The notes under the pieces are model-generated. The model ran no database searches, had not been told where the DNA came from, and worked only from the letters and a program-made list of their open reading frames with translations. Below, one piece after another: positions 34,885 to 43,296 of a DNA stretch of 64,000 nucleotides (position 1 is its first letter; every line of letters starts with the position of its first letter). The DNA comes from SKZT01 sp964478625 (lineage in GTDB: Bacteria; Desulfobacterota; Desulfobacteria; Desulfobacterales; SKZT01). Position numbers and translations under genes: made by a program. The DNA lies in the NCBI GenBank assembly GCA_964478625.1, contig CAYZJH010000001.1, positions 1 to 64,000 of the forward strand, read 5' to 3'.

Positions 34885-36840
34885 ATGGTGAAAAAAATGG
34901 GAAAAAATGTGACACAAAAACTCATTAAGAGCCATTTGGTTTCGGGCCGTATGGAAGCAGAAAGTGAAATCGGCATAAAAATCGATCAAACATTAACCCA
35001 GGATGCCACCGGCACGATGGTCATGCTGGAATTCGAGGCCATGGAAATTCCAAAGGTTAAAACCGAGTTATCAGCGCAATATGTTGATCACAATCTGCTT
35101 CAGACTGATTTTAAAAACGCGGATGACCATCTGTTTCTGCTTTCCGCATGCCAAAAATTCGGACTTTGGTACAGCAGACCCGGAAACGGGGTAAGCCATC
35201 CGGTTCATATGGAGCGCTTTGGTATCCCCGGAAAATCCCTCTTGGGTTCCGACAGTCATACTCCGGCTGCTGCTTCATTGGGTATGCTGGCAATGGGTGC
35301 CGGCGGACTTGAAGTAGCCATGGCCATGGCCGGCGAACCTTTCTTTCTGAGGATGCCCCGGACCCTGGGAGTTAAACTGACCGGCCGATTGCCTGATTGG
35401 GTAAGTGCCAAGGATGTTATCCTGGAAATGCTTCGCCGCCATGGAGTCGATGGCGGAAGAGGAAAAATCATTGAATACTATGGGCCGGGACTAAAGAGCC
35501 TCACCGCAATGGACCGCCATGTAATCGCTAATATGGGAGCGGAATTGGGAGCCACAACCACGGTATTTCCATCGGATGAAGCCGTCAGAAAATTTCTGAA
35601 AACCCAGGAGCGGGAAAGTGATTGGACAGAAATTCTTGCGGATGCAGACTCGACATATGATGAATATGATGAAATCGACCTTTCATTAGTGGAACCGCTG
35701 ATTGCCCTCCCCAGCAGTCCCGGGAATGTAGTGCCGGTTCGGGAAGTGGCCGGACTGGAAATATATCAATCCTACATCGGCTCTTCAGCTAATCCCGGAT
35801 TTCGGGATTTTGCCATTTCGGCACTCATTGTTGATGGCAATTACGTACCGGAAAAAATTTCTTTTGACATCAACCCCACTTCACGACAAATCCTCGAAAA
35901 TCTCATCGCATTTGGATATTTGGAAAAGTTAATTCAGGCCGGAGCGCGCATTCACCAACCAGGCTGCAACGGATGCATCGGAATGGGCCAGGCTCCGGCA
36001 ACTGGTAAAATCAGTCTTCGAACGGTTCCAAGAAATTTTCCGGGAAGGTCAGGAACCCAGGGGGACCAGGTCTATTTGTGCAGCCCGGAAACCGCAGCAG
36101 CTTCAGCTCTCACCGGAGTCATCACCGACCCGAGAACATTAAAGATGGAATACCCCAAATTTACAGAACCGGAAGTTATCAGGATCAATACACGAATGCT
36201 TGTAGAACCCCCGGCCGACGGTTCCGGTGTTTCTCTTGAAAAAGGGCCCAATATTCAACCGCTGCCTACATTTGAGCCATTGCCCGATAGCCTGAAAGGG
36301 CCGGTGTTGCTGAAAATGGAAGATAATGTTTCGACCGATGAAATCATGCCTGCAGGATCACGGATTTTACCATTTCGAAGTAATATTCCGGAAATCAGTA
36401 AATTCAGTTTCAGCCGCATAGACAATACCTACTACGAAAGAGCCGTACACCATGAAAAAAAGGAATCCTTTGTTGTCGGCGGTAAAAACTATGGTCAGGG
36501 ATCAAGTCGTGAACATGCCGTCATTGGCCCCAGATACTTAGGGCTGAGAGCTGTTCTTGCTATCAGTTTTGCCAGAATTCACCATCAGAATCTCGTCAAT
36601 TTTGGAATTTTGCCTTTTACATTCTCCAATTCAGAGGATTATTCAAAAATTGACCAGGGAGACATATTATTGCTGGAAGATCTTCGAAAAGTAATCCAAA
36701 AAGGTCAAAAGATCAACGTCTCCAATTTATCCAAATCGGAGACCTATGAACTGGAGCATACCATGAGTGACAGACAAATTGAAATGGTTCTGGAGGGAAG
36801 TCTGATTAACGTGGTTCGCAAAAAACACCAAAAAAAATGA
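34885..36840 (+). CDS. Aconitate hydratase (650-residue type)
   Basis: 651 residues, shorter than AcnA/IRP (about 890) and typical of the compact aconitase found in many anaerobes and Deltaproteobacteria. The 4Fe-4S ligands are in H-Q-P-G-C-N-G-C-I-G-M-G and the earlier L-L-S-A-C-Q. G-S-D-S-H-T-P holds an active-site His, and the swivel domain has S-S-R-E-H-A (about 537-542). It interconverts citrate and isocitrate. A homologous 3-isopropylmalate or homoaconitate specificity is less likely given the length. Two ATGs (34885 and 34897) are possible starts, neither with a clear ribosome site. Confidence 0.88.
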   Translation: MVKKMGKNVTQKLIKSHLVSGRMEAESEIGIKIDQTLTQDATGTMVMLEFEAMEIPKVKTELSAQYVDHNLLQTDFKNADDHLFLLSACQKFGLWYSRPGNGVSHPVHMERFGIPGKSLLGSDSHTPAAASLGMLAMGAGGLEVAMAMAGEPFFLRMPRTLGVKLTGRLPDWVSAKDVILEMLRRHGVDGGRGKIIEYYGPGLKSLTAMDRHVIANMGAELGATTTVFPSDEAVRKFLKTQERESDWTEILADADSTYDEYDEIDLSLVEPLIALPSSPGNVVPVREVAGLEIYQSYIGSSANPGFRDFAISALIVDGNYVPEKISFDINPTSRQILENLIAFGYLEKLIQAGARIHQPGCNGCIGMGQAPATGKISLRTVPRNFPGRSGTQGDQVYLCSPETAAASALTGVITDPRTLKMEYPKFTEPEVIRINTRMLVEPPADGSGVSLEKGPNIQPLPTFEPLPDSLKGPVLLKMEDNVSTDEIMPAGSRILPFRSNIPEISKFSFSRIDNTYYERAVHHEKKESFVVGGKNYGQGSSREHAVIGPRYLGLRAVLAISFARIHHQNLVNFGILPFTFSNSEDYSKIDQGDILLLEDLRKVIQKGQKINVSNLSKSETYELEHTMSDRQIEMVLEGSLINVVRKKHQKK

Positions 36841-36883
36841 CCATTTCAGGAGCCGGAAGAAACAATAAAGCCTTGTAATCCAA

Positions 36884-36913
36884 AACAGGATTGAGAAAAT
36901 TCCCAATCCTGTT
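36884..36913. terminator. Perfect 10-bp hairpin between aconitase and the Cys-rich gene
   Basis: AACAGGATTG (36884-36893) and CAATCCTGTT (36904-36913) form an uninterrupted stem with a 10-base loop. The minus side is followed by a short TTTT, fitting a terminator for the minus-strand ilvA operon. It could also stop the aconitase transcript. Confidence 0.6.
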
Positions 36914-36927
36914 GAATACCTGAAAAA

Positions 36928-37083
36928 TTAACAACAGCGACACGGGTTAATGTAACATCCGCAAGGATCTACATAACATCCACATGGATCCACTACATAA
37001 CAACATGCCTGATCCGGTGCGGTAATTTCTTTTTTTTCTTCTTCCACCTTTGTGCTGTCGTCGCTTGTTTTCTTTTCCTCCAT
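36928..37083 (-). CDS. 51-residue protein of Cys-rich heptapeptide repeats (unrecognised)
   Basis: A short frame with one of the best ribosome sites in the window (AGGGAGGTGATTTGA before ATG 37083). Residues 1-25 are hydrophilic (Lys, Glu, Asp; MEEKKTSDD...). Residues 26-51 hold nine cysteines in a repeating C-Y-V-D-P-C-G unit: CYVVDPCG, CYVDPCG, CYINPCR, then CC. The leader-plus-repetitive-Cys-core layout could be a ribosomally made, modified peptide precursor or a small metallothionein-like metal binder. No maturase, protease or exporter is adjacent. It is third in line after ilvA and the 96-residue gene, 13 bp downstream of the latter. I know no family for it. Confidence 0.75.
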   Translation of the reverse strand: MEEKKTSDDSTKVEEEKKEITAPDQACCYVVDPCGCYVDPCGCYINPCRCC

Positions 37084-37096
37084 TCAAATCACCTCC

Positions 37097-37387
37097 CTAT
37101 GATTCAGGCAGGATGATTTCATATGTGCCTGACATTTTGATCTTATCTATCATAACCATCTGGTCGGAGCCAAAACGATCCGATTTCATATAACAAATTT
37201 CAAATGCTGGATGTTTTACACGGCCCCAGAGTAATGGTATGAACTTTTTATGATGTGTCAATTTTGAAGCAACCGCTAAAACCATGGTCTCTGTGTCAAG
37301 GGATGTCCGCAAAAAATCCTGTCCACAGCACTGATTAACAAGAAGATGCTTTCCGTGAGAAACCAATCCCATATCGGGAAACATCAT
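37097..37387 (-). CDS. Unknown 96-residue protein between ilvA and the Cys-rich gene
   Basis: I do not recognise this protein. The start overlaps the ilvA stop (AAATGATG), with AGGA just before, so translation is coupled. It has no signal peptide or membrane helix. Visible points are a C-C pair (VNQCCGQDF, about 18-26), a third Cys (EICYMKSDRFG), a basic middle part (KLTHHKKF) and a beta-like C-terminus (MSGTYEIILPES). Its position between a threonine deaminase and a Cys-rich mini-protein suggests a joint role with the latter, but there is no direct evidence. Confidence 0.65.
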   Translation of the reverse strand: MMFPDMGLVSHGKHLLVNQCCGQDFLRTSLDTETMVLAVASKLTHHKKFIPLLWGRVKHPAFEICYMKSDRFGSDQMVMIDKIKMSGTYEIILPES

Positions 37388-38589
37388 TTCATCCTAAAAC
37401 GATATCCTGACTTTTTCAATGCATCAGCGACTTCATCTAGATGGCCGGGGCCCCGGGTTTCGATTTCGAGATCCACTCGTGTTCGGTAGATGGCAAGATC
37501 TCTTAAATTTCGGTCATGGTAAATATGAAGAACATTAGCCTTCATTGAAGCTACCCGAGTCAGCAGCTTTGAAAGGGATCCGGGCATATCATCGAGGGTG
37601 ACTTCAAATCGCATGATACGACCGTTTTTCATTAAGCCTTTTCGCAATATCCGCCCAAGCAGAGGGCTGTCGACATTTCCTCCACTGATCAGAAGAATTA
37701 TCTTGGCATTGGAAGGTATACGAACCGATCCATTCAACAAGGCTGCAAGCCCCACGGCTCCGGAACCTTCGGCCAATATTTTTTTTTGTTCAAGAAGCAT
37801 CAGCATTGCAGCAGCGATTTCCTCTTCGTCGACAAGCACAATATCATCAACAAGCTCCTGGATAATCTCAAAATTCCGGTAACCGATCTGCTTGACGCTG
37901 ATACCATCTGCGATTGATTGTCTTGACGCTACAGTAACCGGCTTCCCTTTTTTGAGGGAAACTTTTGCCGATGGGCACGCCGCCGCCTGTACTCCAATGA
38001 TTTTTATACCTGGCCGGACTGCTTTGAGGGCTGAAGCAATGCCTGAAATCAGCCCTCCCCCTCCTATGGGGACCAGAATTATATCTGCATCTTTCAGCTC
38101 TTCAAGAATTTCCAATCCGATGGTACCCTGACCAGCAATAATGTCCGGATCATCAAAGGGATGGATAAACATTTTTTCATTTCCGGCGATCTCCATGGCT
38201 TTGGAAAGACTTTCGGCAAGGTTTTGTCCGTAGCAAACAACCTCGCCCCCATATCCCCTTGTCGCTTCCTGCTTGGAAATGGACGACCATTCAGGCATCA
38301 CAATTGTGGAAACAAGGCCCGCATTTTTTGCGGCAAGCGCCACCCCCTGGGCATGGTTTCCTGCAGATGCCGCCACCACCGAGGATATAGCATCTGTTTT
38401 TTTGACGGACAATAACTTATAAGTAGCGCCCCGTATCTTGAATGACCCTGTTTTCTGAAGATTTTCCATCTTGAGGAAGATATTGGCATCAAACCGGCGG
38501 CTCAGCGACGGTGAAAAAATAAGCGGCGTTCGAATGATTTGGTCCTGAATCAGTTTTGCGGCGTTTTTAATTGTATCTAATGAAATCAT
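37384..38589 (-). CDS. ilvA: Threonine ammonia-lyase (threonine deaminase) with ACT domain
   Basis: 401 residues. PLP is bound at K51 in T-G-S-F-K-I-R-G-A and by the glycine loop P-I-G-G-G-G-L (about 170-176). The C-terminal ACT-type domain (about 325-400, RFEVTLDDMPGSLSKLLTRV) is the short single-ACT form seen in TdcB-like/IlvA-2 enzymes, smaller than the double ACT of E. coli IlvA. It converts Thr to 2-oxobutyrate and ammonia for isoleucine synthesis or Thr breakdown. It heads a three-gene minus-strand unit. Confidence 0.9.
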   Translation of the reverse strand: MISLDTIKNAAKLIQDQIIRTPLIFSPSLSRRFDANIFLKMENLQKTGSFKIRGATYKLLSVKKTDAISSVVAASAGNHAQGVALAAKNAGLVSTIVMPEWSSISKQEATRGYGGEVVCYGQNLAESLSKAMEIAGNEKMFIHPFDDPDIIAGQGTIGLEILEELKDADIILVPIGGGGLISGIASALKAVRPGIKIIGVQAAACPSAKVSLKKGKPVTVASRQSIADGISVKQIGYRNFEIIQELVDDIVLVDEEEIAAAMLMLLEQKKILAEGSGAVGLAALLNGSVRIPSNAKIILLISGGNVDSPLLGRILRKGLMKNGRIMRFEVTLDDMPGSLSKLLTRVASMKANVLHIYHDRNLRDLAIYRTRVDLEIETRGPGHLDEVADALKKSGYRFRMK

Positions 38590-38638
38590 AAAACTAGGCT
38601 TAAAAGGTCTGAGGTGTCACCCATCTTTCAGGGGAAAA

Positions 38639-38971
38639 TCAACTTTTCTTCAAGCACTCGACTTCGGCATTCAAAACACTACCGGCATCGAGCACCAGTG
38701 AATCACATTGCACCCTTCCGGAACAAATTCCTGTGGACATGATGACCACTTCTTTCGTCTCCCGAATCGAACCATCAAACTTTCCGGCAATGGAAATGTG
38801 GGTTGCAGTGGCATCTGCAAAAACTTCCCCGTCTTTGGCGATAACAACATGTTCACCGATCAGTTTGCCCTTTACAGTTCCGTTGATGATCAATTTCCCC
38901 CTGGACCAGACAATACCATCGATGGTAAGATTTTTATCGATTAGAGAAAAATCTTTAAATATTTTAATCAC
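38639..38971 (-). CDS. Bactofilin (polymer-forming cytoskeletal protein)
   Basis: 110 residues with a GTG start at 38971 (GGAG seven bases upstream). It is a single bactofilin beta-helix domain with the usual rising pattern: NLTIDGIVWSRGKLIINGTV, GKLIGEHVVIAKDGEV, ATATHISIAGKFDGSI, then VQCDSLVLDAGSVL. Bactofilins self-assemble into filaments without nucleotides and organise cell-wall enzymes, stalks or chromosome segregation. The gene follows the single-membrane-span protein at 38995 with 23 bp between them, so the partner may anchor it. Confidence 0.88.
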   Translation of the reverse strand: MIKIFKDFSLIDKNLTIDGIVWSRGKLIINGTVKGKLIGEHVVIAKDGEVFADATATHISIAGKFDGSIRETKEVVIMSTGICSGRVQCDSLVLDAGSVLNAEVECLKKS

Positions 38972-38994
38972 TTCATTTCTCCAAAATCATCGAA

Positions 38995-39846
38995 TCAAAT
39001 TTTTATCGGAAATTCCTGTTTGAACCGTATTTTTCCGTTTTTGTTGAATACAAGGATATCCGCTGTAAAATATTTACCGAGGTTTTCATGATACTGAACC
39101 GTAAATTTGATGTTTTTAAAACGGGAGATTTTAAAGGCATGTCCAGATCCATAATTTGAAGGAATGCCGTCACGATCAAGAAATTTTTCAGGAAGGATGA
39201 TCCACGAGTCAGGGGATTCTTTTTTATTTTTTAGTATCATAAAGAGATATCCCGAAACGGTTCGGTTGGAAATATTGCTCAATTTGAACTTGACATCCAA
39301 CCTGTCATGTTCTGATTGGTGGGTCACGGTAACATCAGTTACGGCAACAAGTCCAGGTTTTTCAGGTCTTTTGTCAAAAAATGACGCTTCGGTTACAGTC
39401 CCTTGTTTTTCTCCATGGGAATATTCAATCTCTCTTTTTGGCCCCTGAGTATTACCCGTGCCAATTGGTGAGCGTTTCTCCGGTTCAGCCTCTCCACCTG
39501 AAGGATTGTTCTTTTCATTATTTCTTTCCGGATTCAGGTCAATTCCCCCCATGACAAGTCGTGCCACCAGCATTTCATTTTCTTTTTTGAGATCATCAAC
39601 GGCCTTTTCAAGTTCAAGCATGGATTCCGCCAGGATTTTGTTTTTCCGGTGGCTATCCTGAAAAAGCCTGAAAAGCCAAAATGCCGATGCAATCGATAGG
39701 CATAATAATAGAAGCATTAAAACGGCACAAAATTTATAACGCGGAAAATGGATCACTTTTCCGTTATCTCCGATGATCACCATATGCCAATTCACCCTGC
39801 GTTTTTTGGGTTTAGGTGACTTTATGGCAAATTTTTGACCGGTCAT
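38995..39846 (-). CDS. Single-span membrane protein with coiled coil, partner of the bactofilin
   Basis: 283 residues. A basic N-terminal stretch (KSPKPKKRRVNWH) is followed by one membrane helix (about 39-60), then a periplasmic coiled coil (about 65-97, LELEKAVDDLKKENEMLVARL), a low-complexity linker rich in Glu, Asn and Pro, and a beta-rich C-terminal domain (about 165-283). This is the layout often found next to bactofilin genes, where the span ties filaments to the envelope. The C-terminal domain may bind wall or periplasmic ligands. No named family is recognised. Confidence 0.65.
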   Translation of the reverse strand: MTGQKFAIKSPKPKKRRVNWHMVIIGDNGKVIHFPRYKFCAVLMLLLLCLSIASAFWLFRLFQDSHRKNKILAESMLELEKAVDDLKKENEMLVARLVMGGIDLNPERNNEKNNPSGGEAEPEKRSPIGTGNTQGPKREIEYSHGEKQGTVTEASFFDKRPEKPGLVAVTDVTVTHQSEHDRLDVKFKLSNISNRTVSGYLFMILKNKKESPDSWIILPEKFLDRDGIPSNYGSGHAFKISRFKNIKFTVQYHENLGKYFTADILVFNKNGKIRFKQEFPIKI

Positions 39847-40064
39847 AACTTCAATTTTTCCACAACTTCAGAGAGATCGATTGGATTTAATCGATTTTGG
39901 CACCTGTTGAATTCATCTTACCTGATTCACATATCATTGGAATAAAAAATCCGCCAGCTTAAAAAATGCCTGATCAAATCTGAACGAAAATTCTCATTCA
40001 AGAAAGGAGGGGCTGTGAGAGGGATTAAAGGGTTTTTTCCATTCAGTCCATCATAGAAGCAAAG

Positions 40065-40874
40065 CTAGGACTTTTCCATGGTGATAGCGACCGAATCTCC
40101 CTTTCGGGCTTCGAGAACCTGGCTTGCGTTTCCGCAGTTTACAGCAATTTCCAAATATCCTCTGCTTCCAATGATGATGAGGGCTTTTTTGGGGGCAACA
40201 CTGGAATAATTAACGGAAAGTCCTTTGATAAAATGATTACCGATACGCAAAACAGGCAATTTTTCTGGATATTGTTGACACATCTGAAGAACTTTACCTT
40301 CTTCTATATTTGTCATCAAATTTCCAAAATGATCAACCCAGATCACCGTCCCGGTAATAGAATGTTCCGAAGATATTTTCGAATTCGGAATTTTAATTGT
40401 TTCCAGGTCCAATGGGGTAACCGGTGGTCCCAAATTTTGGATAGGAATTTTTGTGGATAACCAGGCAGCTACAGGGGCAAAAATATCTCTTCCATGAAAT
40501 GTTCGGCTGATGCTGCGAAGAAAATATCGGGCGTTGTTGACCCATACCCCGTCTTCGATCGGATTATTTTGCCAAAGAAGTGATAAAACCCCATTATCTG
40601 GAGCTAGAAATAATTGCCCATCAATTTTTAGTGCCACAATTTTTCTGTCGGTCCCCACCCCTGGGTCTACAACGACAACATGGATGGTGTCTTGGGGAAA
40701 ATAGGGATATGATGCTTTGAGTAAATAAGCTGCCTGGGTAACATCCTGGGGATCAACTCTATGGGTAAGATCGATTATACCGACGTTAGGATTAATGGAA
40801 TAGATAACACCTTTCATTACCCCGACATATTCATCGGATTGACCAAAATCGGTGAGTAACGTAATGAGAGCCAT
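40065..40874 (-). CDS. SAM hydrolase / SAM hydroxide adenosyltransferase family protein (DUF62)
   Basis: 269 residues. The family signatures are present: L-L-T-D-F-G-Q-S-D-E-Y-V-G at the start, V-V-V-D-P-G-V-G-T and A-P-D-N-G-V-L-S in the N-terminal domain, and a beta-barrel C-terminal domain with WVDHFGNLMTNI. Characterised members use water or hydroxide to split S-adenosylmethionine into adenosine and methionine and are related to fluorinase and chlorinase. Halogenase-specific loop features are not evident. The AAGGTG ribosome site is acceptable. It sits alone between bactofilin and ruvB genes. Confidence 0.9.
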   Translation of the reverse strand: MALITLLTDFGQSDEYVGVMKGVIYSINPNVGIIDLTHRVDPQDVTQAAYLLKASYPYFPQDTIHVVVVDPGVGTDRKIVALKIDGQLFLAPDNGVLSLLWQNNPIEDGVWVNNARYFLRSISRTFHGRDIFAPVAAWLSTKIPIQNLGPPVTPLDLETIKIPNSKISSEHSITGTVIWVDHFGNLMTNIEEGKVLQMCQQYPEKLPVLRIGNHFIKGLSVNYSSVAPKKALIIIGSRGYLEIAVNCGNASQVLEARKGDSVAITMEKS

Positions 40875-41064
40875 TAATAGGACACCTTCAAAATTCCGCC
40901 GCCCATTTTCCCGGAATAAAACGCCAGGATGCTAATAATTCAACGGATATCATACTTTCATAAATATTTTTATCCTGGTTATTCTCTTGCCGTTAATTTG
41001 ATTTTCCCGGCCGGAATGAGGTAAAGGAAACCATCAGGGCAGTTTTTTCGAATCGTCAAAGATT

Positions 41065-42108
41065 TTATAAAAACATCCTCTTTTGGACCGGTAAACCAAG
41101 ATGTTCGTATGAACTTTCCGAGGCTCTTCTTCCCGAAGAAGTCCTGGTAATCATTCCTATTTTTAGAAGATACGGTTCGACCACATCGACAAGAGTATCG
41201 GTTTCTTCCTGAAGCGTAGCGGCAATGGCTTCAATTCCTACAGGTCCACCTTTATAATATTCTATGATGGTCATCAGATACCTGCGGTCAAGCAGGGTCA
41301 ACCCTTTGCTATCCACCCCTTCAAGAGCAAGTGCTGCCTGAACGGTATTTTTTCTGATAATTCCATCGGACCTGACCTGGGCATAGTCTCGAACCCTTTT
41401 AAGCAATCGGTTAACAATTCTCGGCGTGCCTCTTGATCTTCTGGCCAATTCGTCTGCTCCTTCATTATCGATCTCAATGTTGAGAATTGCCGCGGATCGT
41501 TTACCGATTGTAACAAGTTCTTCGATACTATAAAAATCAAGGCTTCGGAATATTCCAAAGCGGTCTCTTAGAGGAGCCGATAATAGTCCAACCCGTGTGG
41601 TGGCGCCAACGAGTGTGAAATGGTTAAGGCGAAACCGATGGCTGCGGGCATGGGCGCCTTTGTCAAAAATAAAATCCACGGCAAAATCCTCCATGGCTGG
41701 ATAGAGAAATTCCTCAACCGGTTTTGGAGTTCGGTGGATTTCATCGATAAAGAGCAGATCATTCTCTTGAAGGTGTGTCAGTATTCCGATAAGATCGCCG
41801 CCTTTTTCCAGGGCCGGTCCCGAGGAAACCGTCAATGAACCGCCCATCTCATTGGCAATAATATGAGCCAGAGTTGTTTTACCCAGGCCAGGAGGGCCGT
41901 GAAACAACACATGATCCAGAGGCTCATTTCTCTTTTTGGCCGCCTCGATAGCGATTTTGAACGTCTCCACGATCTCATTCTGCCCAACATACTCAGAAAG
42001 CAATCTAGGCCGCAATGAGAGGTTTTCAGGTTCCCGATCCTCCGGAATCCTTGCACCGGATACAATACCATGGGTTTTTGATGCATATGTCCATATACTG
42101 TCGGTCAT
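41065..42108 (-). CDS. ruvB: Holliday junction branch migration ATPase RuvB
   Basis: 347 residues. Walker A is G-P-P-G-L-G-K-T-T (about 70-78), Walker B is F-I-D-E-I-H, sensor 1 is G-A-T-T-R, and the winged-helix C-terminal domain is complete. Hexameric rings of RuvB pump DNA through RuvA-bound Holliday junctions. ATGA overlap with ruvA, and gene order ruvC-ruvA-ruvB on the minus strand. Confidence 0.97.
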   Translation of the reverse strand: MTDSIWTYASKTHGIVSGARIPEDREPENLSLRPRLLSEYVGQNEIVETFKIAIEAAKKRNEPLDHVLFHGPPGLGKTTLAHIIANEMGGSLTVSSGPALEKGGDLIGILTHLQENDLLFIDEIHRTPKPVEEFLYPAMEDFAVDFIFDKGAHARSHRFRLNHFTLVGATTRVGLLSAPLRDRFGIFRSLDFYSIEELVTIGKRSAAILNIEIDNEGADELARRSRGTPRIVNRLLKRVRDYAQVRSDGIIRKNTVQAALALEGVDSKGLTLLDRRYLMTIIEYYKGGPVGIEAIAATLQEETDTLVDVVEPYLLKIGMITRTSSGRRASESSYEHLGLPVQKRMFL

Positions 42109-42725
42109 GGAACAACCGTGCCTCTGTAGACTTCATCAAACAGTTCTTCTGGAGTTGAAATGCTCTTGTTTCTTTGCAATGCTTCATTGATCATTTTTTT
42201 GGCATCAGAGGATTTGTGCCCCAACTGGGTGATCAGAACATCAAGCACAGGAAAAACAAAATCCTCAACCGTGCTCACGCCGTTTTTTTCATCAGGGGAG
42301 CGGTATTTAACATACTTGGCCATCTTACCGTTGAGGGTGGCAATGATTTTCTGGGCGGTTCTTCCGCCAATTCCTTTCAGGCTTTTTAATTTATGAATAT
42401 CTTTTGTCTCAATAGCCTCGGCAATCTCACTTACCGGGATGCTCAGGGCTTTTACAGCCTTCAAGGGACCGATATCTTCCGCAGTGATGAACGACTGAAA
42501 AAAGTCACGCTCCAAATCGGTGTTAAAACCGATCAAGACAGGTTTGGGTTGACGTTCACTTTGCTGATAGTAAATAAAAAGAGCCACTTCATCACCAACG
42601 ACTTTATCTTGAAGTCTGGTCATAACCACTGCGGGTACCACCACTTCGTAACCGACCTGGTTAGCCAAAACCAAAATGCGGTCTTCCTCTTTCTTTAATA
42701 ATTTTCCTTCAACATACCCAATCAT
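42105..42725 (-). CDS. ruvA: Holliday junction DNA helicase subunit RuvA
   Basis: 206 residues from ATG 42725, which gives the family's N-terminus M-I-G-Y-V-E-G-K-L. A longer open frame to 42785 would overlap ruvC and has no homologous part. The OB domain is followed by two helix-hairpin-helix motifs (KLKSLKGIGGRTAQKII) and the C-terminal RuvB-interacting domain. RuvA tetramers hold the junction square-planar. No clear ribosome site precedes the chosen start; re-initiation after ruvC is likely. Confidence 0.93.
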   Translation of the reverse strand: MIGYVEGKLLKKEEDRILVLANQVGYEVVVPAVVMTRLQDKVVGDEVALFIYYQQSERQPKPVLIGFNTDLERDFFQSFITAEDIGPLKAVKALSIPVSEIAEAIETKDIHKLKSLKGIGGRTAQKIIATLNGKMAKYVKYRSPDEKNGVSTVEDFVFPVLDVLITQLGHKSSDAKKMINEALQRNKSISTPEELFDEVYRGTVVP

Positions 42726-42766
42726 AACAAGATATTTTGTTAAGGATCCATTTGTTTTTATAGCAT

Positions 42767-43258
42767 CTATCCGATGGAAGACCATCGACTACGGTATAGA
42801 CCGATTAATGCAAGGGCTAAAGCATCAGATGCATGATCAGGTCGAATGGGAACAGTTGCTCCCAATTGATTCCGGACAGCTCTTTCCAACTGGGCTTTGC
42901 CGGCTTTTCCGTTTCCGGTCAATACCTGTTTAACTTCCCTTACCGATATTTCCGCTACCGGAACCTGTGCTTTACAACAGGCCAGCAGAATAACACCTGC
43001 TACTTTGCCTAAGGTGATTCCGGACTGAGGGTACTCTTTTAAGGAAAAAATATCTTCTAAAACAAGAAGGTGCGGCTTTTCAAGTTTTAGAACCGTGAGA
43101 ATTTCTGAAAAAATACGATCCAGGCGCAAAGGCAATACCATTTTTTTTGATGTTCGAATACTTCCGTAGGAGTAACCGGTAACCTTTAACTCAGAACCTG
43201 TAACAATGCCGATACCCGTCGTAGCGAGTCCTGGATCGATTCCAATAATTTTTTCCAT
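42767..43258 (-). CDS. ruvC: Holliday junction resolvase RuvC
   Basis: 163 residues. The RNase H-like acidic residues are in place: D7 in G-I-D-P-G-L, Glu in L-V-L-E-D-I-F (about 69) and the late D pair in H-A-S-D-A-L-A-L-A. RuvC cuts the junction symmetrically after RuvAB migration. First gene of the ruv cluster here, about 40 bp after cpoB on the same strand. Confidence 0.95.
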   Translation of the reverse strand: MEKIIGIDPGLATTGIGIVTGSELKVTGYSYGSIRTSKKMVLPLRLDRIFSEILTVLKLEKPHLLVLEDIFSLKEYPQSGITLGKVAGVILLACCKAQVPVAEISVREVKQVLTGNGKAGKAQLERAVRNQLGATVPIRPDHASDALALALIGLYRSRWSSIG

Positions 43259-43296
43259 CCTGTCCGGTTTATTTTGGCATTAAAATCATTGTCGAT

